A DNA stretch of 60,560 nt from Pholiota molesta. Taxonomy: Eukaryota > Basidiomycota > Agaricomycetes > Agaricales > Strophariaceae. The stretch is taken from the NCBI GenBank assembly GCA_014925825.1, contig JACGCK010000246.1, positions 1-60,560 on the forward strand, in the 5' to 3' direction. This document shows, piece by piece, positions 26,201 through 37,835 of the stretch. Under the pieces are notes generated by a model. That model searched no databases, had not been told where the DNA came from, and saw only the letters and a program-made list of their open reading frames with translations. The stretch's first letter is position 1. Every line of letters starts with the position of its first letter. Position numbers and translations under genes: made by a program.

Positions 26201-26663
26201 TGCTGATCGCGTTGATACTCGAGAGAAACTCAGCTTGGGTGAAGAACTTCAGCACCAGATAATTATACCTGCAGGCATGTGCAGGTTCACTCACAGACGG
26301 GGAGATATTATTTCAAAAATGGTTTTACAGCCCCAGAATTTTATTTAGCGTCAAATGCTGTAAAAGACAGTCATGATGGATTTTCAGGCTCGGGGAACTC
26401 ACGACGCACAAGTCATCTGCCACATCCTTAAAGGAAATCAAAAGCACAGGCTTGTGGGTGTCAATAGCCCGTGGAGTTCACACCATCCCGCAGGTACAAC
26501 ATTATTTTCCAGATTCGCGATAAGCTGATGATGTAGTTCGTACATAGGCCGTTATTAAACCTTATCTCCATTGTCTAGCCAAGAAGACTCGAATAGACTC
26601 GCGGGATCCCTGGAACATGACCGCTAATCTATCTATATGACTTTGTCCTATGGTGACCCCGAG

Positions 26664-27128
26664 TCAAAATTCATTCCAGGCCGTCGTCACTCTAGACAAC
26701 TCATCCAATTTCTGTTTCCACACGCCGCCAACACGCCGCAGCACTCTAGATCCAGGCAGCATCTGCAAGAGGCAATAGACGCATTCTTTGCTATCAACGT
26801 GGGTACCTTGCGTACTTGGCGGAATGACGGGATATACAAATACGATGGCGTATGCAGTGAAGTAAAGGCGGTGATCAACTTGGTGCATTCTGCCTGCGGA
26901 AAGAAGTTTCTTCCGTGTATAGAACATACACTGTAGAGGATAGGTACTAAGAAGGACATAAAGATCTGCGCCGTCTGGGTAGAGCGGTACGCGGAATGGG
27001 CCCTGGGAAAGCGAATATAGCTTGGAATAAGTAATGCGAAGCGGCCAGGTGCGATTTTCTGCCTTTGGCAAGAGAAGTAGAAGCAGGAAGACTTGGAAAG
27101 GGGCCGAGATCGACATGTGCGGGAGCAT
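26664..27128 (-). CDS. possible small secreted protein, doubtful
   Basis: This is an uninterrupted 154-codon frame with an ATG at 27128. It starts MLPHMSISAPFQVFLLLLLL, which resembles a signal peptide, and then has no recognisable domain. Four Cys are scattered in the second half. A frame of this length can occur by chance, and there are no introns or neighbours to support it. It is listed only because it is the best frame in a long empty region. Confidence 0.18.
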   Translation of the reverse strand: MLPHMSISAPFQVFLLLLLLPKAENRTWPLRITYSKLYSLSQGPFRVPLYPDGADLYVLLSTYPLQCMFYTRKKLLSAGRMHQVDHRLYFTAYAIVFVYPVIPPSTQGTHVDSKECVYCLLQMLPGSRVLRRVGGVWKQKLDELSRVTTAWNEF

Positions 27129-28544
27129 GTCGTAAATTCCAGGTTACCAGCAATTCCGAAGGCAAATTAGAAGAACGGCTTGGGTAGAAAGCAAGTACCA
27201 TCATGTATATTTAGCTGGAGATATCTGGAGTGCAACCATCGACTCTACAGAGATAAAGCAAGTACTTTGCGAACACATACTAAGTAAGATGCTGAGGATC
27301 GGAGCCGCCCAGTCGTGGCGGCATGCTGTGCCATGCTCATTAGCCAAGGCGTCTAAAGCAATTAAATAAGTATGATGATAGATAACCTACTGGTATAATT
27401 TCGCTCATGTCGGCCTTTAAATGAATGAAGTCCTACATAGGTTATCTGAAACTAGTGACAGGTTGCTACTAACCGACAGGAAGCGCCGACCACGATTATT
27501 GCATTGCTGGCAAGGGATGCTTTTATTAATGAAACTTGGATGCAAGCGGGGCTATCAGAAAGAAAAAATTTTTGTGAACGCGTCAGAAAGATTTACAGCA
27601 ACAAAAGCCTTACTTCCGCCTAGTGCTTACCATGCAAGTTGATAAATAAATTTTTAAATAGAATACCAGAATCCAGGTTGAGGACAATAAAATATCTGTC
27701 AGAGCTAGAGCGGCTGGCTGGCAGTGGTTCCAGAGTCATCTCAGTGGGTGCGAATAGTATCGGAAAGCTTCGGAGGAATTTATTTGACTTAGCTTCAGCT
27801 TCAGGCCAAAATGTGTTGTGTGTCACAACTTGCAGAACGTAAACAATGTCATTTTATCCCATTTCACTTCTAACTTCCGAAAGATCTCTGGAGTGTTTCA
27901 GTGGATGGTCAGGAAATAATGACAACCGCTGCTGCTACTGTGTTGTAATCTTAGTTGAAGCCTTTCGTCAATTTTAGAGACAGCATACTTTCCATAACGG
28001 GAATGACGGGCGACAATTAAAAATCCTGGAATATAGGCGCCGCATACAATGCCGGCAGCAACAGTCGCTTAGATAGCTCTTTCTCAGTAAGATATGATTA
28101 TTATTACTTTCAACTCATGCAAGATTGACTATCTACCAAGTCAAAAAAATAGTTCGAAAGAATGCAAGCAACGAGATCAAAGCGGCTTTTTCGGATTGAG
28201 GATACAAGATCATCGAGTCCAAACTCCTCTTATCTTATTTCAATTGGCAGAATCAAATGAAACCTCGCGTCCATCATAAGGTGAACTAAAATCAAACCCA
28301 AGAAAATTTAATTTTTTAAATGTATGCATTTCCCTTGTGTCATCGTAAGCTACGTAAATTAATGCTGATTGTAGTACACGTACAAATACACAGAGCAAAA
28401 AGTCGACACGGCGGCGATCGAGGAGGCGGAGGAGACAGAAGCGGGGGATATGGTGGGACGTAGCTAGCAATCTAGAAAGACAACGAAGACAATAACACAG
28501 CTATGTGCATCGGTGGCGTACGTGGGCCATAAGTAGCGCGCGAT

Positions 28545-28570
28545 GGGGGTAGGGTAAGGGTAGATGAGGG
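28545..28570 (+). promoter_or_regulatory. potential G-quadruplex motif
   Basis: Four G runs (5, 3, 3 and 3 G) separated by loops of 2, 3 and 7 bases meet the usual G-quadruplex pattern. More GGGTA/AAGGG units follow to about 28580. The motif lies about 185 bp past the stop codon of the minus-strand LIS1 gene, so on its transcript the region would be C-rich. Any role in transcription ending is speculation. Confidence 0.45.
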
Positions 28571-28753
28571 TAGGTAAGGGACAAATAAAGAGGACGGAGA
28601 TCCACCTGCCGGCGTATTAATTCCACTACAACGAAAAATATTCTATAATGCCTGAAGGTGACAGGCTACTTTATCGATCTTCCATTATTCAAGAATGGCA
28701 GAGTGCGATATAGTGGGGTATAGGTACCAATGCGATCCCAGGTTGCCAGCGCA

Positions 28754-30659
28754 CTACGGTCGCCAGATCTTGACCAGCTACAAATGATATAGGTGACTCA
28801 GAGCACTTTATTTCTTTTGGAGGGGGTGCTTACCTTATCAGTGCCTCCTGTTGCTACGACGTTCACGATCCGGTCTGAGTCGTCGCTGCCTTCTGACACC
28901 GGCGTTGGACCCCAGGCCACGCATTGTACGAAAGGACTATGTGCTTCAACTGTAAAATATAGTAATTAGTTTAGAGTACATCAAAAGTGGATTCAAGACA
29001 CCTACTCTTTTTTAGGCATCGCCCTGTTTTCAAATCCCATACTCGCATCGTGTGATCGTCAGCTGCTGACAAAAGGAACTTTCCGCATGGATGGAAGGTC
29101 AGCGCTTGAACCCAACCATCGTGTCCCACCTATTATTACCCATGCGCTCAGTGTGAAAAAAAATTAGGATGGGTTTATAAGGCGCACAAAGGTCCATAAA
29201 CATTGCCCTCGAAGGGCATCCCAAAGTTTAATCGTCTTATCTCGCGACCCTGTCAAAACAAAGGAAATTCCCAGCGAATCCACTTTCGCAGATTGTACGT
29301 TTGCTGGCTAGAAATATGAGATGTAATCATCAAATCAGCAATTCGAAGGAAGAAAATGGGTGGGGCAATTCTCATTACCAGGGCGACCAGCTCTCTAACG
29401 GCTGGTATAGATGCTTGTGGTACAAACACAGCACATTCTAGGCGATTATCATGTCCCCGCATTTCAGTCTTCATGGAGCCGGTTTCGATGTCGGTAATTC
29501 GAGCGGTCTAACATTGACCCATCTCAACTTCTGCCTTTGAAATGAGAAGAAAAGAGGCGTACATGATCATCTGAGCAGGTCAAAAGCAAGCGGCCGTCAG
29601 CGCTTGGTAGAGCCGATCGAATCCATTCCGAATGAGGTTTTAACACTTTAATACAATGACTGTAGTCGCCGAAAGAGATGAGTCGAGTTGCAAAATGACT
29701 ATTACCAGAACTTAACGCACCTCGTTTGGACATCCCAAACCCTAACCGTGTTGTCCCTGCTAGCCGATATCAGTTGGTTATCCCCTGGAAGGAAGTTAAC
29801 GGTGGATATCGAGTGTTCATGTCCGCGCAAGGTTGCATAGTTCTTGTAATCGTCAGGCACGTTCCATAGTTTGATAAAGAGATCGTCCGAGCAAGTTGCT
29901 AAGGTAAAGGGTCAATAATCAAAATTTCTACAAATATGTTTAGAAATCGAGTAGGGAGACGTACCTAGAATCTTGCCCGTTGAGTCGTACTTGCAATCCG
30001 AAACGGCTTTCGTATGGCTCTTCAAGGTACGTTCGCATTCACCCGTGTCCCAATCCCAAATCTTGACAGTCGCATCGACTGACGCGGTGGCCAAAACAGA
30101 GTATAACGGGTGGAATGCTACAGCGTTTATCTTGTCTCGATGGCCTACAAGAGTGTTCTTCGGCGTAGATGACGGAAGCCATTCTTTATTGACGCGTTTC
30201 GAGCTGTCTGACGCGATAGGTCCTGCGTTTGCTAGTTCTTCGTGGGCTTGCGCCAGTCGCGCCTCCAGATCCATCACCTAAGTGAGAAACCACAATGTTG
30301 AGATTCGTAGATAGGGGTATGTTGAAGATCGCTGCTCGCCTTTCGTTGCATCCGAATAATGCTCGTCCATTTCTTGACCAACAACCCGCTTGCTGGAGAC
30401 GTAGGATCTGGTACAAAGTCAGACTTCGCTCACAAGATGTCAGCAAGCTTTAATTGACCAGATCGCCATTACTGGCGTACCAATTCAGGCGCTTCCTCGC
30501 GAAACTCGTTGTATGTTTTCATGTAGCCGGCGTTGTAGAGGTAATCTAGCATCGATTTGTGCCTGGCTCGATCGATGTCAGATAGAGTGGTGTAAGTAAG
30601 ATACGAGGCTGAGACGCGTACAGATCTAGTTGTTGTCGACTCGAGAGTTGGCCAGCCAT
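28754..30659 (-). CDS. PAC1: LIS1 / nuclear distribution protein PAC1 (NudF)
   Basis: LIS1 binds cytoplasmic dynein and is needed for nuclear migration and vesicle transport along microtubules in hyphae. Exon 1 (30622-30659) encodes [14 protein letters not shown] 59-nt intron then joins exon 2 at 30562 to give [21 protein letters not shown], the LisH dimerisation motif. A coiled coil follows ([19 protein letters not shown], then [15 protein letters not shown]). The WD40 propeller starts with [20 protein letters not shown] and [19 protein letters not shown]. Later blades show [56 protein letters not shown], and the final [15 protein letters not shown] type ending. The stop is TAG at 28754-28756. 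The ATG at 30693 used by the longest open frame is not chosen, because it reads through the first intron and loses the family N-terminus. The length, near 435 residues, is normal. Confidence 0.95.
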
Positions 30660-31052
30660 GGTGATAATAGAGTTTTTGTTTTCTGAGAGCCATGTCCTCG
30701 CCAACCGTCCCCTGCTTAACCGCCAGGCTTAGTCAGCAAACTACCTAACATAGACATCAACATGCTGTCTCGTTCAATTTGCTCGGTGTGTTCTTAGAGA
30801 CACAGTGAATTGTCGACAAGGAAACCAAAAAAAGGAGTAGTAGGTATTGTATTGGTCTGTCTAATGTTCTGAGTTTCACAAACAAAAATATGCACATCAA
30901 TAGTAAAGCAGGATACGAAAGCGACGGATGATGAACAAGAACGACAGCGTGATGAAATTAAGAATGTAGAGTAATATACCATTTTGCGTACTTCAACAAC
31001 CCGCTCGACCCTTGATCGCGTGTAGCTGGAGCCTGGGAAGGGCGTTGAATTT
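30660..31052. other. spacer upstream of LIS1 and downstream of the 31053 gene
   Basis: This short region should hold the LIS1 promoter and the 3' end of the neighbouring minus-strand gene. No gene or repeat is seen. Confidence 0.4.
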
Positions 31053-34035
31053 CTAGGCCCAGGTTTGCATGAGCTCTTCCGCTAACGCCCGCAGCCCCAC
31101 CGTATCGCCCATGGGGACGTCCTCTGCTTCCATATCTGCTAAAAGGCCGACATATTCCACGAGGGAAGAGGTGGGGGAGATATACGCCGCAGAAACGCGA
31201 ATATCTTGTAGCACCTGCTTGAGATCAAGCAAATCCTACGAAAATACCAATGATTAGCCGCTGAAATAGCAGAATGGAAGAATGAATAGACTTACCTGTT
31301 GTTGGGAACTCTTCTTCCCTTTGATAAAAGTCTTGAGAACAGACTCCCAACGTACAACTCGAACCCCAAGACCGTCGTGCATCTTGTCAGATCCCTCCAG
31401 TGACTCCTGTCGCTTTCTTTTCCTTCCTCGTTTATTCCTAAAAGCATCAAGTGGGATGGAACGCGAACTCGGACGATTGTTTGGCCTGCGTGTGCTCAAG
31501 CTCTCTATCGGGGGTGACTCAGGATTACCAGACGAATTGGTCAATGCCCGCGACACAGAGACAGTTGACTTTTTGTGTCGTTTTCGAGTTGGGCTTGGGG
31601 TCGTTAGAGTTGCTTGGGCCTTGCTGGCCTGGGAGAGGAAAACCACACCAGTCTCCGGGTCTTCCATTTCCACATCTTCGTCTTCAGATTCTACAGCATC
31701 CTCTTCGAGTTCGTCCACTTCTTCCTCGTCGGACACATCTTGGGTATTTGTATGACCGTCATAGTACCAGATCTCCAAGTTGGTCCGTATTTTGGCGATA
31801 ACCATCTCGCTTTTTGCGCGCTGCAAATACGGGTTGTCACCATCTGGAGCCCATAGGTCACGGTATCGAGGTTGTAGATATTTAGGATCAAGAACCGTAG
31901 GCGTAGAACCCTTTCGATGGCTCGCAGAAGTGTCCTGTGTTTCTTCTGGGAAAAGGTCCACATCGACCCAATTTGCGCAGGCCATGGGCACAGGAGCTGG
32001 CGGTTTGGCTTCGACAGGTCGAAGTGATGGGTTGGCATCGATGGATGGCGGGATTTGACGAGGATCTTGCGACAAAGATGCATCCGAAACGAGAACTGGG
32101 GCTGGAGGAGGGGTAGAAGAGCGAGATTCACTAGGCGAAGGAACAGAGAAAAGAAATGATGGGAATATCAAATCGGGCCGAGGGTTTTCAGCAGAGTCCA
32201 TCGCAGGTGGGTCGAAGTTGATGAATTCGTTCTCGTCAATGTCAATATCTTCATTTCGATTATCAAGATTTGCAGCAACAGTCGCCTGCGAAGGTGTCTG
32301 CAATGTCGACGCCCCTTCTTGGGTTGCAGTGAAATACGCTCCAGAGGTCGACGACAGCGAGGAAGCAAGGATAGGATCGAATAATGGAGGTGGTGGGGAA
32401 TATGATCGAGACGATATGGCATATTCCTCTTCAAAGACCATTGGACTGACAATCTCGATCGGTTCTTCGGACGTCACTTGTACAGGATTGCTTGGACGCT
32501 GATTGTCGGTAATAGAGTAGGTACTCATCCCGTCCACCTCCGGTTCAAATATTGACAGAGACGCCAGACTTGGTGATTCTTGCGGTGCTTCACGATGCTC
32601 CGGAAGGATTGCTTCAAAGAGTGTGAATGTTTGAGGACTATGAACCAAAGGATGTGAGGAAGTAGGCCAAGGAACGGAGGCGTGATAGTCAGCCTCCGGA
32701 GAGGATTCTTGAAGTGGAAAAATCGGGTGCAACGAATCGAAGCCAAGAACGTCGAGCCCTGACGATTGCCTGGAATCCTTTTCGACGGCAAAGGATGCAG
32801 GTTGCCGGTGTAGAGCGCTATAAGGATCAATTGCAAAAGTTAATCCTGGGACAGGATTTTCTTTCACTTCGCAGGTCTGTTCAGAGGAGCGTGAACGCCA
32901 TTCTGGTGCATCTTCGAGTGGGGATACTTGCACGGATGGAGGAATGGAGAAACCATTTAAAGGAAGATGTTTTTCGGGTTTGCTTGCCAAAGCATGGCTT
33001 GAGGATGATGATGAAGGCCGGGAAGGTTGAGGAGTAAGATTTAGGTAGGAATGTGAATTATGGTCTAGGACTGCTGGAGAACGCTGGATGATATGCGCTA
33101 CAGTGGTATCCAATTCGGGCGACGATCGGCTTGAAATATGGCTACTTGTCCCTTCATCCTGATGACATTCGTAAGCGGGAACCACATAGAACAACCACAG
33201 GAAACTTTACCATGCATTGGTCTGATGCGAAAATCTCACTGATGATAAGGTTGCAGCGGGCGCGGAGATTCATCTCAGGTACCGCAATCGTTGAAGGTCT
33301 GCCAGGGCTCAGCAAATCATCACAGCTTGTATCCTTGTCCCCAGATTGCGCCCCGATGATCCTGGTTAACGACTTCAGATTAGACCTTGTTGCTGATCGT
33401 AATTGTTCCACGGATGGGTTCTTCTTGTATACAGGTCGTTTAAAGACAACAGAGGATACACTGGCACCACTCCATTCCTCTAATTCATCAAGATCTGCAT
33501 GATAGACTGTCGTTTGATCGTCATCCAGATGATTTGAACGTCTAAGACCCAGAGAGGCAGCGGCTTCAGTCCTACGCGGTGAAATTAGAGTTGAACGGGG
33601 ATATTGTTTGGACGGCGATGGCGACCGCAGTTCGCGTAGGGGAACAGAAGAGGTAGAAGCAACAGCGGCGGTACCCTTCCGTGCGCGACAGGTTTGGTAA
33701 CGGTCGTAATGGCCCAATGTTGCGCGTCTAGAATACGGGTCCACTTGTGGTAATGACAGTTCATCGAGAGAGCTCGAAAGGCTCTGTGTGTGTGAGGAAC
33801 TTGGCCTCACAAAACTCGCGTTGAGAGAATGCAACAGGTCCCCTACACCTCGGTTCGAGACAGGAGAAACACTGCCATGCCCTTTGTGATATCGCACAGT
33901 AACCTTTAGGGAAGAGGTAATAGGAGTAGAAGGACCTTGAAAATTAGAAGTGTCTCCGCCATTTGAAAGGTAGGTATGAGGAAAGAGCGGATGAGAGTCA
34001 CTGATTGCAAGTTCGTCTTCATCGTGATCTGACAT
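31053..34035 (-). CDS. large disordered protein with conserved-looking acidic core, unknown function
   Basis: I do not recognise the family. Three exons give exactly 957 codons: 33211-34035, 31296-33158 and 31053-31235. The introns are 52 and 60 nt, with GTAAAG...ATCAG and GTAAGT...CGTAG ends, all in phase 0. The protein begins MSDHDEDELAISDSHPLFPH and is Ser/Pro-rich for most of its length. Two parts look folded: a helical stretch near residues 230-275 (LKSLTRIIGAQSG, NLRARCNLIISEIFASD), and a block in the last third (LDPKYLQPRYRDLWAPDGDN, MVIAKIRTNLEIWYYDGHT). The latter is followed by an acidic run, a basic nuclear-localisation-like KRGRKRKRQ, and a helical C-terminus ending ALAEELMQTWA. 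Basic and acidic patches suggest a nuclear protein. It lies 393 bp upstream of LIS1 on the same strand. Confidence 0.85.
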
Positions 34036-35165
34036 AACCTCTTTCGGAGATGTATTTTAATTTTGAGATGCGGGGAGTTGTCAGTCACGTGTCCGTGCAC
34101 TGACAATATTGCAACTAGTATACGAATAAAATTTATGCGCATGAATAAGGTGTTATTTACAATGGAATTCAAGACGTACCAGCCTGCCAGAGCTTGAATT
34201 AATTTTGTTTTCGAAATCAATATGATTGCCACTGGCAAGTGTTGGGCAAGTGTTGGATCTGATCAACTTGGATAGTGCAAGAATGGTGGGTCTATAACTG
34301 ATAAATAATTATAAATTAGCAATTGATTAGCAATGTCATTCAATAAGAGAGGAAAAAACAAGAGAAATGGAGAATATATGGGAAGAAAGAGAGAAATAAT
34401 GAAGAAAACAGACAGTTGGCAAAGAAAGAAATGCCACTATAATACAAATAGAACTAGAGGTTGATCTGTGCTTCACACAGGAGAATAGACAATCTGAATT
34501 GATTTCTATGTGTCTTATTGGTTCAAATTTCAGTATCAGGTGGCAGAATTTGCCATAATGCGACTTGAATGCCACATGCGACCATGATTTGCTAGTGCAA
34601 CACTTCAACACTGATTTCAAGGAAGCAAAATCCTTGGACTGCCAGCATAGTAGATGAAAGAAAAGATGATAAGTAGGAAAAATACTAGGAGAAAACAAAG
34701 AAAGACAGCAATTACTTATTGTAACTTGCAGCAATTCCGAAATTTGATACAATGATATCAAACAAAGAAAAGACAAAGATGGTGACTTACTTTAAGTGCT
34801 TGATGTTCAATTGATGTTTCTAAATAGACATTGACTTGAAAAAGCCAGAAGCGTTGAACAGATATAGTAAAGGAATAAAGATGAGGGTGACTTGAGGGTG
34901 ACTACGATAGAGGAAAAAGAATATGACGATCAAATATATCCATGTGGCAGTATTAGTTGTTATTTGTTGTTATTGTACTGTTTCTTTGCATTCTATTTGA
35001 TTGCAGGTCACATGTCCAAATTATTTCTATTTATGGAATGCTTGTCTCCAATATGACCAATTGTGACCAAGTGCTTTGCAAGTGCTTTGCTCGGAATCCA
35101 ATATCATATCTGTAATATATAACAAAAATCCATACTATACCATTTCAATTGCATTGGCTGGTATT
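34036..35165. other. AT-rich region, left flank of repeat island
   Basis: The sequence becomes AT-rich right after the promoter of the 34035 gene. Paired CAAGTG units occur at both ends (GGCAAGTGTTGGGCAAGTGTTGG near 34231, and CAAGTGCTTTGCAAGTGCTTTG near 35069), in direct orientation. A 146-codon minus frame (34336-34776) has no domain. Old transposon-derived sequence is likely but not proven. Confidence 0.35.
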
Positions 35166-37029
35166 TAGTGTTTGCAGGTCTGGTCTAGTCCAGTCTTTTG
35201 CCCATATTTGGCAAGACTGAGACTGAGACTGGTCTAGGGTGGTCTCAAGACTGCAAAAGACCAATGAAAACCAATATAAACCAGTTTATGTCGGTCTTGG
35301 GTAGTGCTTGGAAGTCCGGTCTCAGGACCGGAAAAGACTGAGACTGGACCGGACCTGAATCGGAAAAGACCGGAATATTGATGGACCGGAAAAGACTGAG
35401 ACCGTGGTCCAGTCCACGGTCCAACAGGATTTGAAAAATAGATGGACCAATCAAAGACCAGTTTGGACCGGTCTCAAGTGGTCTTTAGCTCTGAAATTTT
35501 GTAGACTTATAAAACGTCAAATGTCCTTTCGAATGATGTGTAAATCTTATTTTTAGCTCAATAATTGGCGAAGTTATTGATATTTTGGTTTAACTAATTA
35601 CTTTGAGTGCTTAAAAACGCTTTTACCCACAGTTAAAACGTTAAGCGCATGTACCTTTCGCAAACTAGCGCATAGATAGAAGACGTATAGGTCTACCAGA
35701 TGCAATTTAGACCTTAATATTTGAGAAACATTTGATTGAGCTATAGTAGTATCTATGTTTTATACTCTTTTTTGACTACTTTAAAGATGCTTTTGCCTAT
35801 GCTTCGTTCAATATAGACTTCGCCCTTTCGAAAACTGGGGTCAAGCTAGATATTTAAATTACCTCTTTAACAAGCATACAGCCATATTATTCGGTTGAGA
35901 ACTGATTGAGATATTCTAAAATGCGCTCAATCACTGCAATTGCTAGTGTTTTAGTTATTTCTCAGTCATTTCTCCACCGATTTTCATATTCTTTGAGGTT
36001 CTACATACTACATACAGTATACTACCCAGTTGTTACCAGTCTGGACCAGTCTCTGACCAGTTGAAACCAGTTTGGACCGTAACTGGTCTAAACTGGTCTT
36101 TGGACTGCTCAAGACTGCAGTGGACCAGTCTTATGCAGTCCGCTCCAGTTTTTTGAGCTTTTTAAAAATAGATAGACTGGTCTTGGTCTCGGTCCAAGCC
36201 CTTGGAGGGTAAAAGACCAGACCGGACCAGACTTTCAAGCACTAGTCTTGGGCAGTTCAGCAACCAACAAAAACCAGTCTCAACCAGTACTTACTAGTAA
36301 AGACTGGTTGAGAATTGGTTGTAGACCAGTCTAAACCAGTATTTTAAGCTGGATTTCACATGTAGAAACCATTTAAATAGTATAAATTGGACTACTTGAG
36401 CACATTTGCCCATATCTCAATAAGTTTTTGACCAAATATTATATATAAAAGCTCATTAGATAGGTATTTTAATGTTTTACCTTTACCTTGGTTTGCAAGA
36501 GGCTAGCTTACTTAACAAATGAAACATTGGCAAAAGTGTCTTGTTCATAGTCTGGTGATGTAAAAATCATCAATTTAATGATAACTCAGTCAAATATTGT
36601 TTGATTATTTGGCTCTAAAATGCAGCTAGTAGATATATAAGCCCTCCATGTATGTGCAAGTTTGCGAAAGGTATGTGCACTTAATGTCTGAAACATGGGC
36701 AAAAGTGTCTACAAATGCCCAAAATACTCAGTTGATCATAAAATATTGGTAAAATATTGGTAAAATATTAATATTTTCATCATTTCTTACACTAAAAATA
36801 TGGTTTTGGCATTGTTTGAAAGGTTTTTTCATGTCCTACTATGCTACAAGAAATCTCACAGAAAGATTGGTTGCAACCAGTCCTAACCGGTTTTTATTAG
36901 TCTTTTGATTTGGAGAATTAAGAAAGACTGTAGACCAGACTGTGGTTGCAGTCTTGATCAGTCCACTGCAGTTAAGGTCCATTTTTTTGCAGTCTTTTTC
37001 CAATCTTGTAACTGGACCTGCAAACACTA
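35166..37029. mobile_element. older DNA-transposon remnant with 15-bp inverted ends
   Basis: TAGTGTTTGCAGGTC at 35166-35180 is matched by its exact reverse complement at 37015-37029. Between them the sequence is AT-rich and full of imperfect GACCAGTCTGGACC-type repeats, with no transposase frame. The flanking eight bases (CTGGTATT and CTGGGGAC) share only the first four, so a target duplication is not convincing. A younger element sits inside it at 35302-36244. The end sequence TAGTG fits the common hAT start pattern. Grouping these two ends as one element is inference. Confidence 0.5.
35294..36252. mobile_element. nested hAT-like MITE with 8-bp target duplication
   Basis: The element spans 35302-36244 (943 bp). 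The left end reads TAGTGCTTGGAAGTCCGGTC, and the right end, reverse complemented, reads TAGTGCTTGAAAGTCTGGTC: an inverted repeat with two mismatches in 20. Identical 8-bp direct repeats, GTCTTGGG, flank it at 35294-35301 and 36245-36252. Removing the element and one duplicate rejoins sequence of the same GACCAG-rich type on both sides, so it inserted into an older repeat. TAGTG ends with an 8-bp duplication fit the hAT superfamily. Subterminal repeats of GGTCCAGTC type fill both arms. There is no coding capacity, so movement would need a transposase supplied elsewhere. Confidence 0.85.
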
Positions 37030-37066
37030 CTGGGGACAGACTAGTATTTGCAGGTCCAGTTACAAG
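37005..37066. repeat. long hairpin formed by two facing transposon ends
   Basis: The arms 37005-37028 and 37043-37066 are complementary at 23 of 24 positions, with a 14-base loop. With mismatches, pairing continues outward through TCTTTTTC. Each arm carries the same end motif (TAGTGTTTGCAGG or TAGTATTTGCAGG) facing the loop. This looks like the right end of one element meeting the left end of a relative. The arrangement also forms a strong cruciform or RNA stem. Confidence 0.75.
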
Positions 37067-37412
37067 ACCAGAAAAAGACCAGAAAAAAAACCAAGCCATA
37101 ATATGGACCAAAAATAGATTGAACCAATCAAAACAGCAACCAATGCCAACCATAGTCTAGTCTGTGGTCCATCATAAATTATAATTCTCAAGATCAAAGA
37201 ATTGACAAAAACCAATTAGGATTGGTCTTAGTCAGTTTTGATGAGATTTTTTGTGGCATTGTAGAGCATTAAAAGTCTGTTTGAACAATACTGAAATTAT
37301 ATTTTTAGCATAAGCAATACCAGAGATATTTATAGTTTATGATCAACTTATTATTTTGAGCACTTGAAAACACTTTTAACCATGTTTCAATCATTAAGCA
37401 TCCATAGCTTCT

Positions 37413-37835
37413 GAATTTGGCCACTCTAATAAGGGCTTTGAGACCAGGTCAAAATTCCAGCCAAAATCTTTACACACAAGCACAAAATGTCAATGAATTT
37501 TTGGAAAAAAGTTTGGCTTTTCAGCTGGGATGTTCAAGTCTAGATTTTAGCCATTTCTGTTGGGACTAGAGACATAGAACAAGTGACCAATTTCAGCCAT
37601 ATCTTTTGTTGCAAAAACTACTATCCTATTCCAATTGATTTTGCCAGGGGGTGGGACATGGGATATGGTGGAAGAATTTTTGATTTTGGCCACCCTGATA
37701 AGGGCTTTGGGACTAGGCCAAAATTTTGGCCAAAATCTTCACACAAGTACAAAATACCAATGAATTTTCCAAAAAGAATATAGCTTTTTAGCTGGGACAT
37801 TGTCCAAATTTCAGCCATTTTTGTTGAGACACACA
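37413..37835 (+). repeat. diverged tandem duplication, about 155-bp units 269 bp apart
   Basis: The stretch 37413-37567 and the stretch 37682-37835 align along their length. Shared blocks in order are TTTGGCCAC, TAAGGGCTTTG, CAAAATCTT followed by CACA, CAATGAATTTT, AGCTGGGA and CAGCCATTT or TAGCCATTT. Both copies are AT-rich and carry no open frame in common. They are diverged enough to be old. Confidence 0.6.

Larger units (their letters stand above)
22574..28753. other. 6-kb stretch without a convincing gene
   Basis: The first 3 kb (to about 25700) is GC-rich and then C/T-rich on the plus strand, with dense short overlapping frames in all six phases but no domain. The remainder is closer to the window average or AT-rich. 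The best single frame is 154 codons on the minus strand (26664-27128), listed separately. A tetranucleotide array and a G-rich motif are also listed separately. Part of this may be a very long 3' untranslated region or a non-coding transcript of the 21706 gene. The sequence alone cannot show this. Confidence 0.45.

Noticed and set aside
27421..27842. Two plus-strand frames of 73 and 67 codons
   Set aside because: They do not join by splicing and have no domain or supportive neighbours.
30469..30693. ATG at 30693 as the LIS1 start
   Set aside because: It reads through the first intron and gives a sequence unlike any LIS1 N-terminus. The ATG at 30659 with splicing restores the LisH motif.
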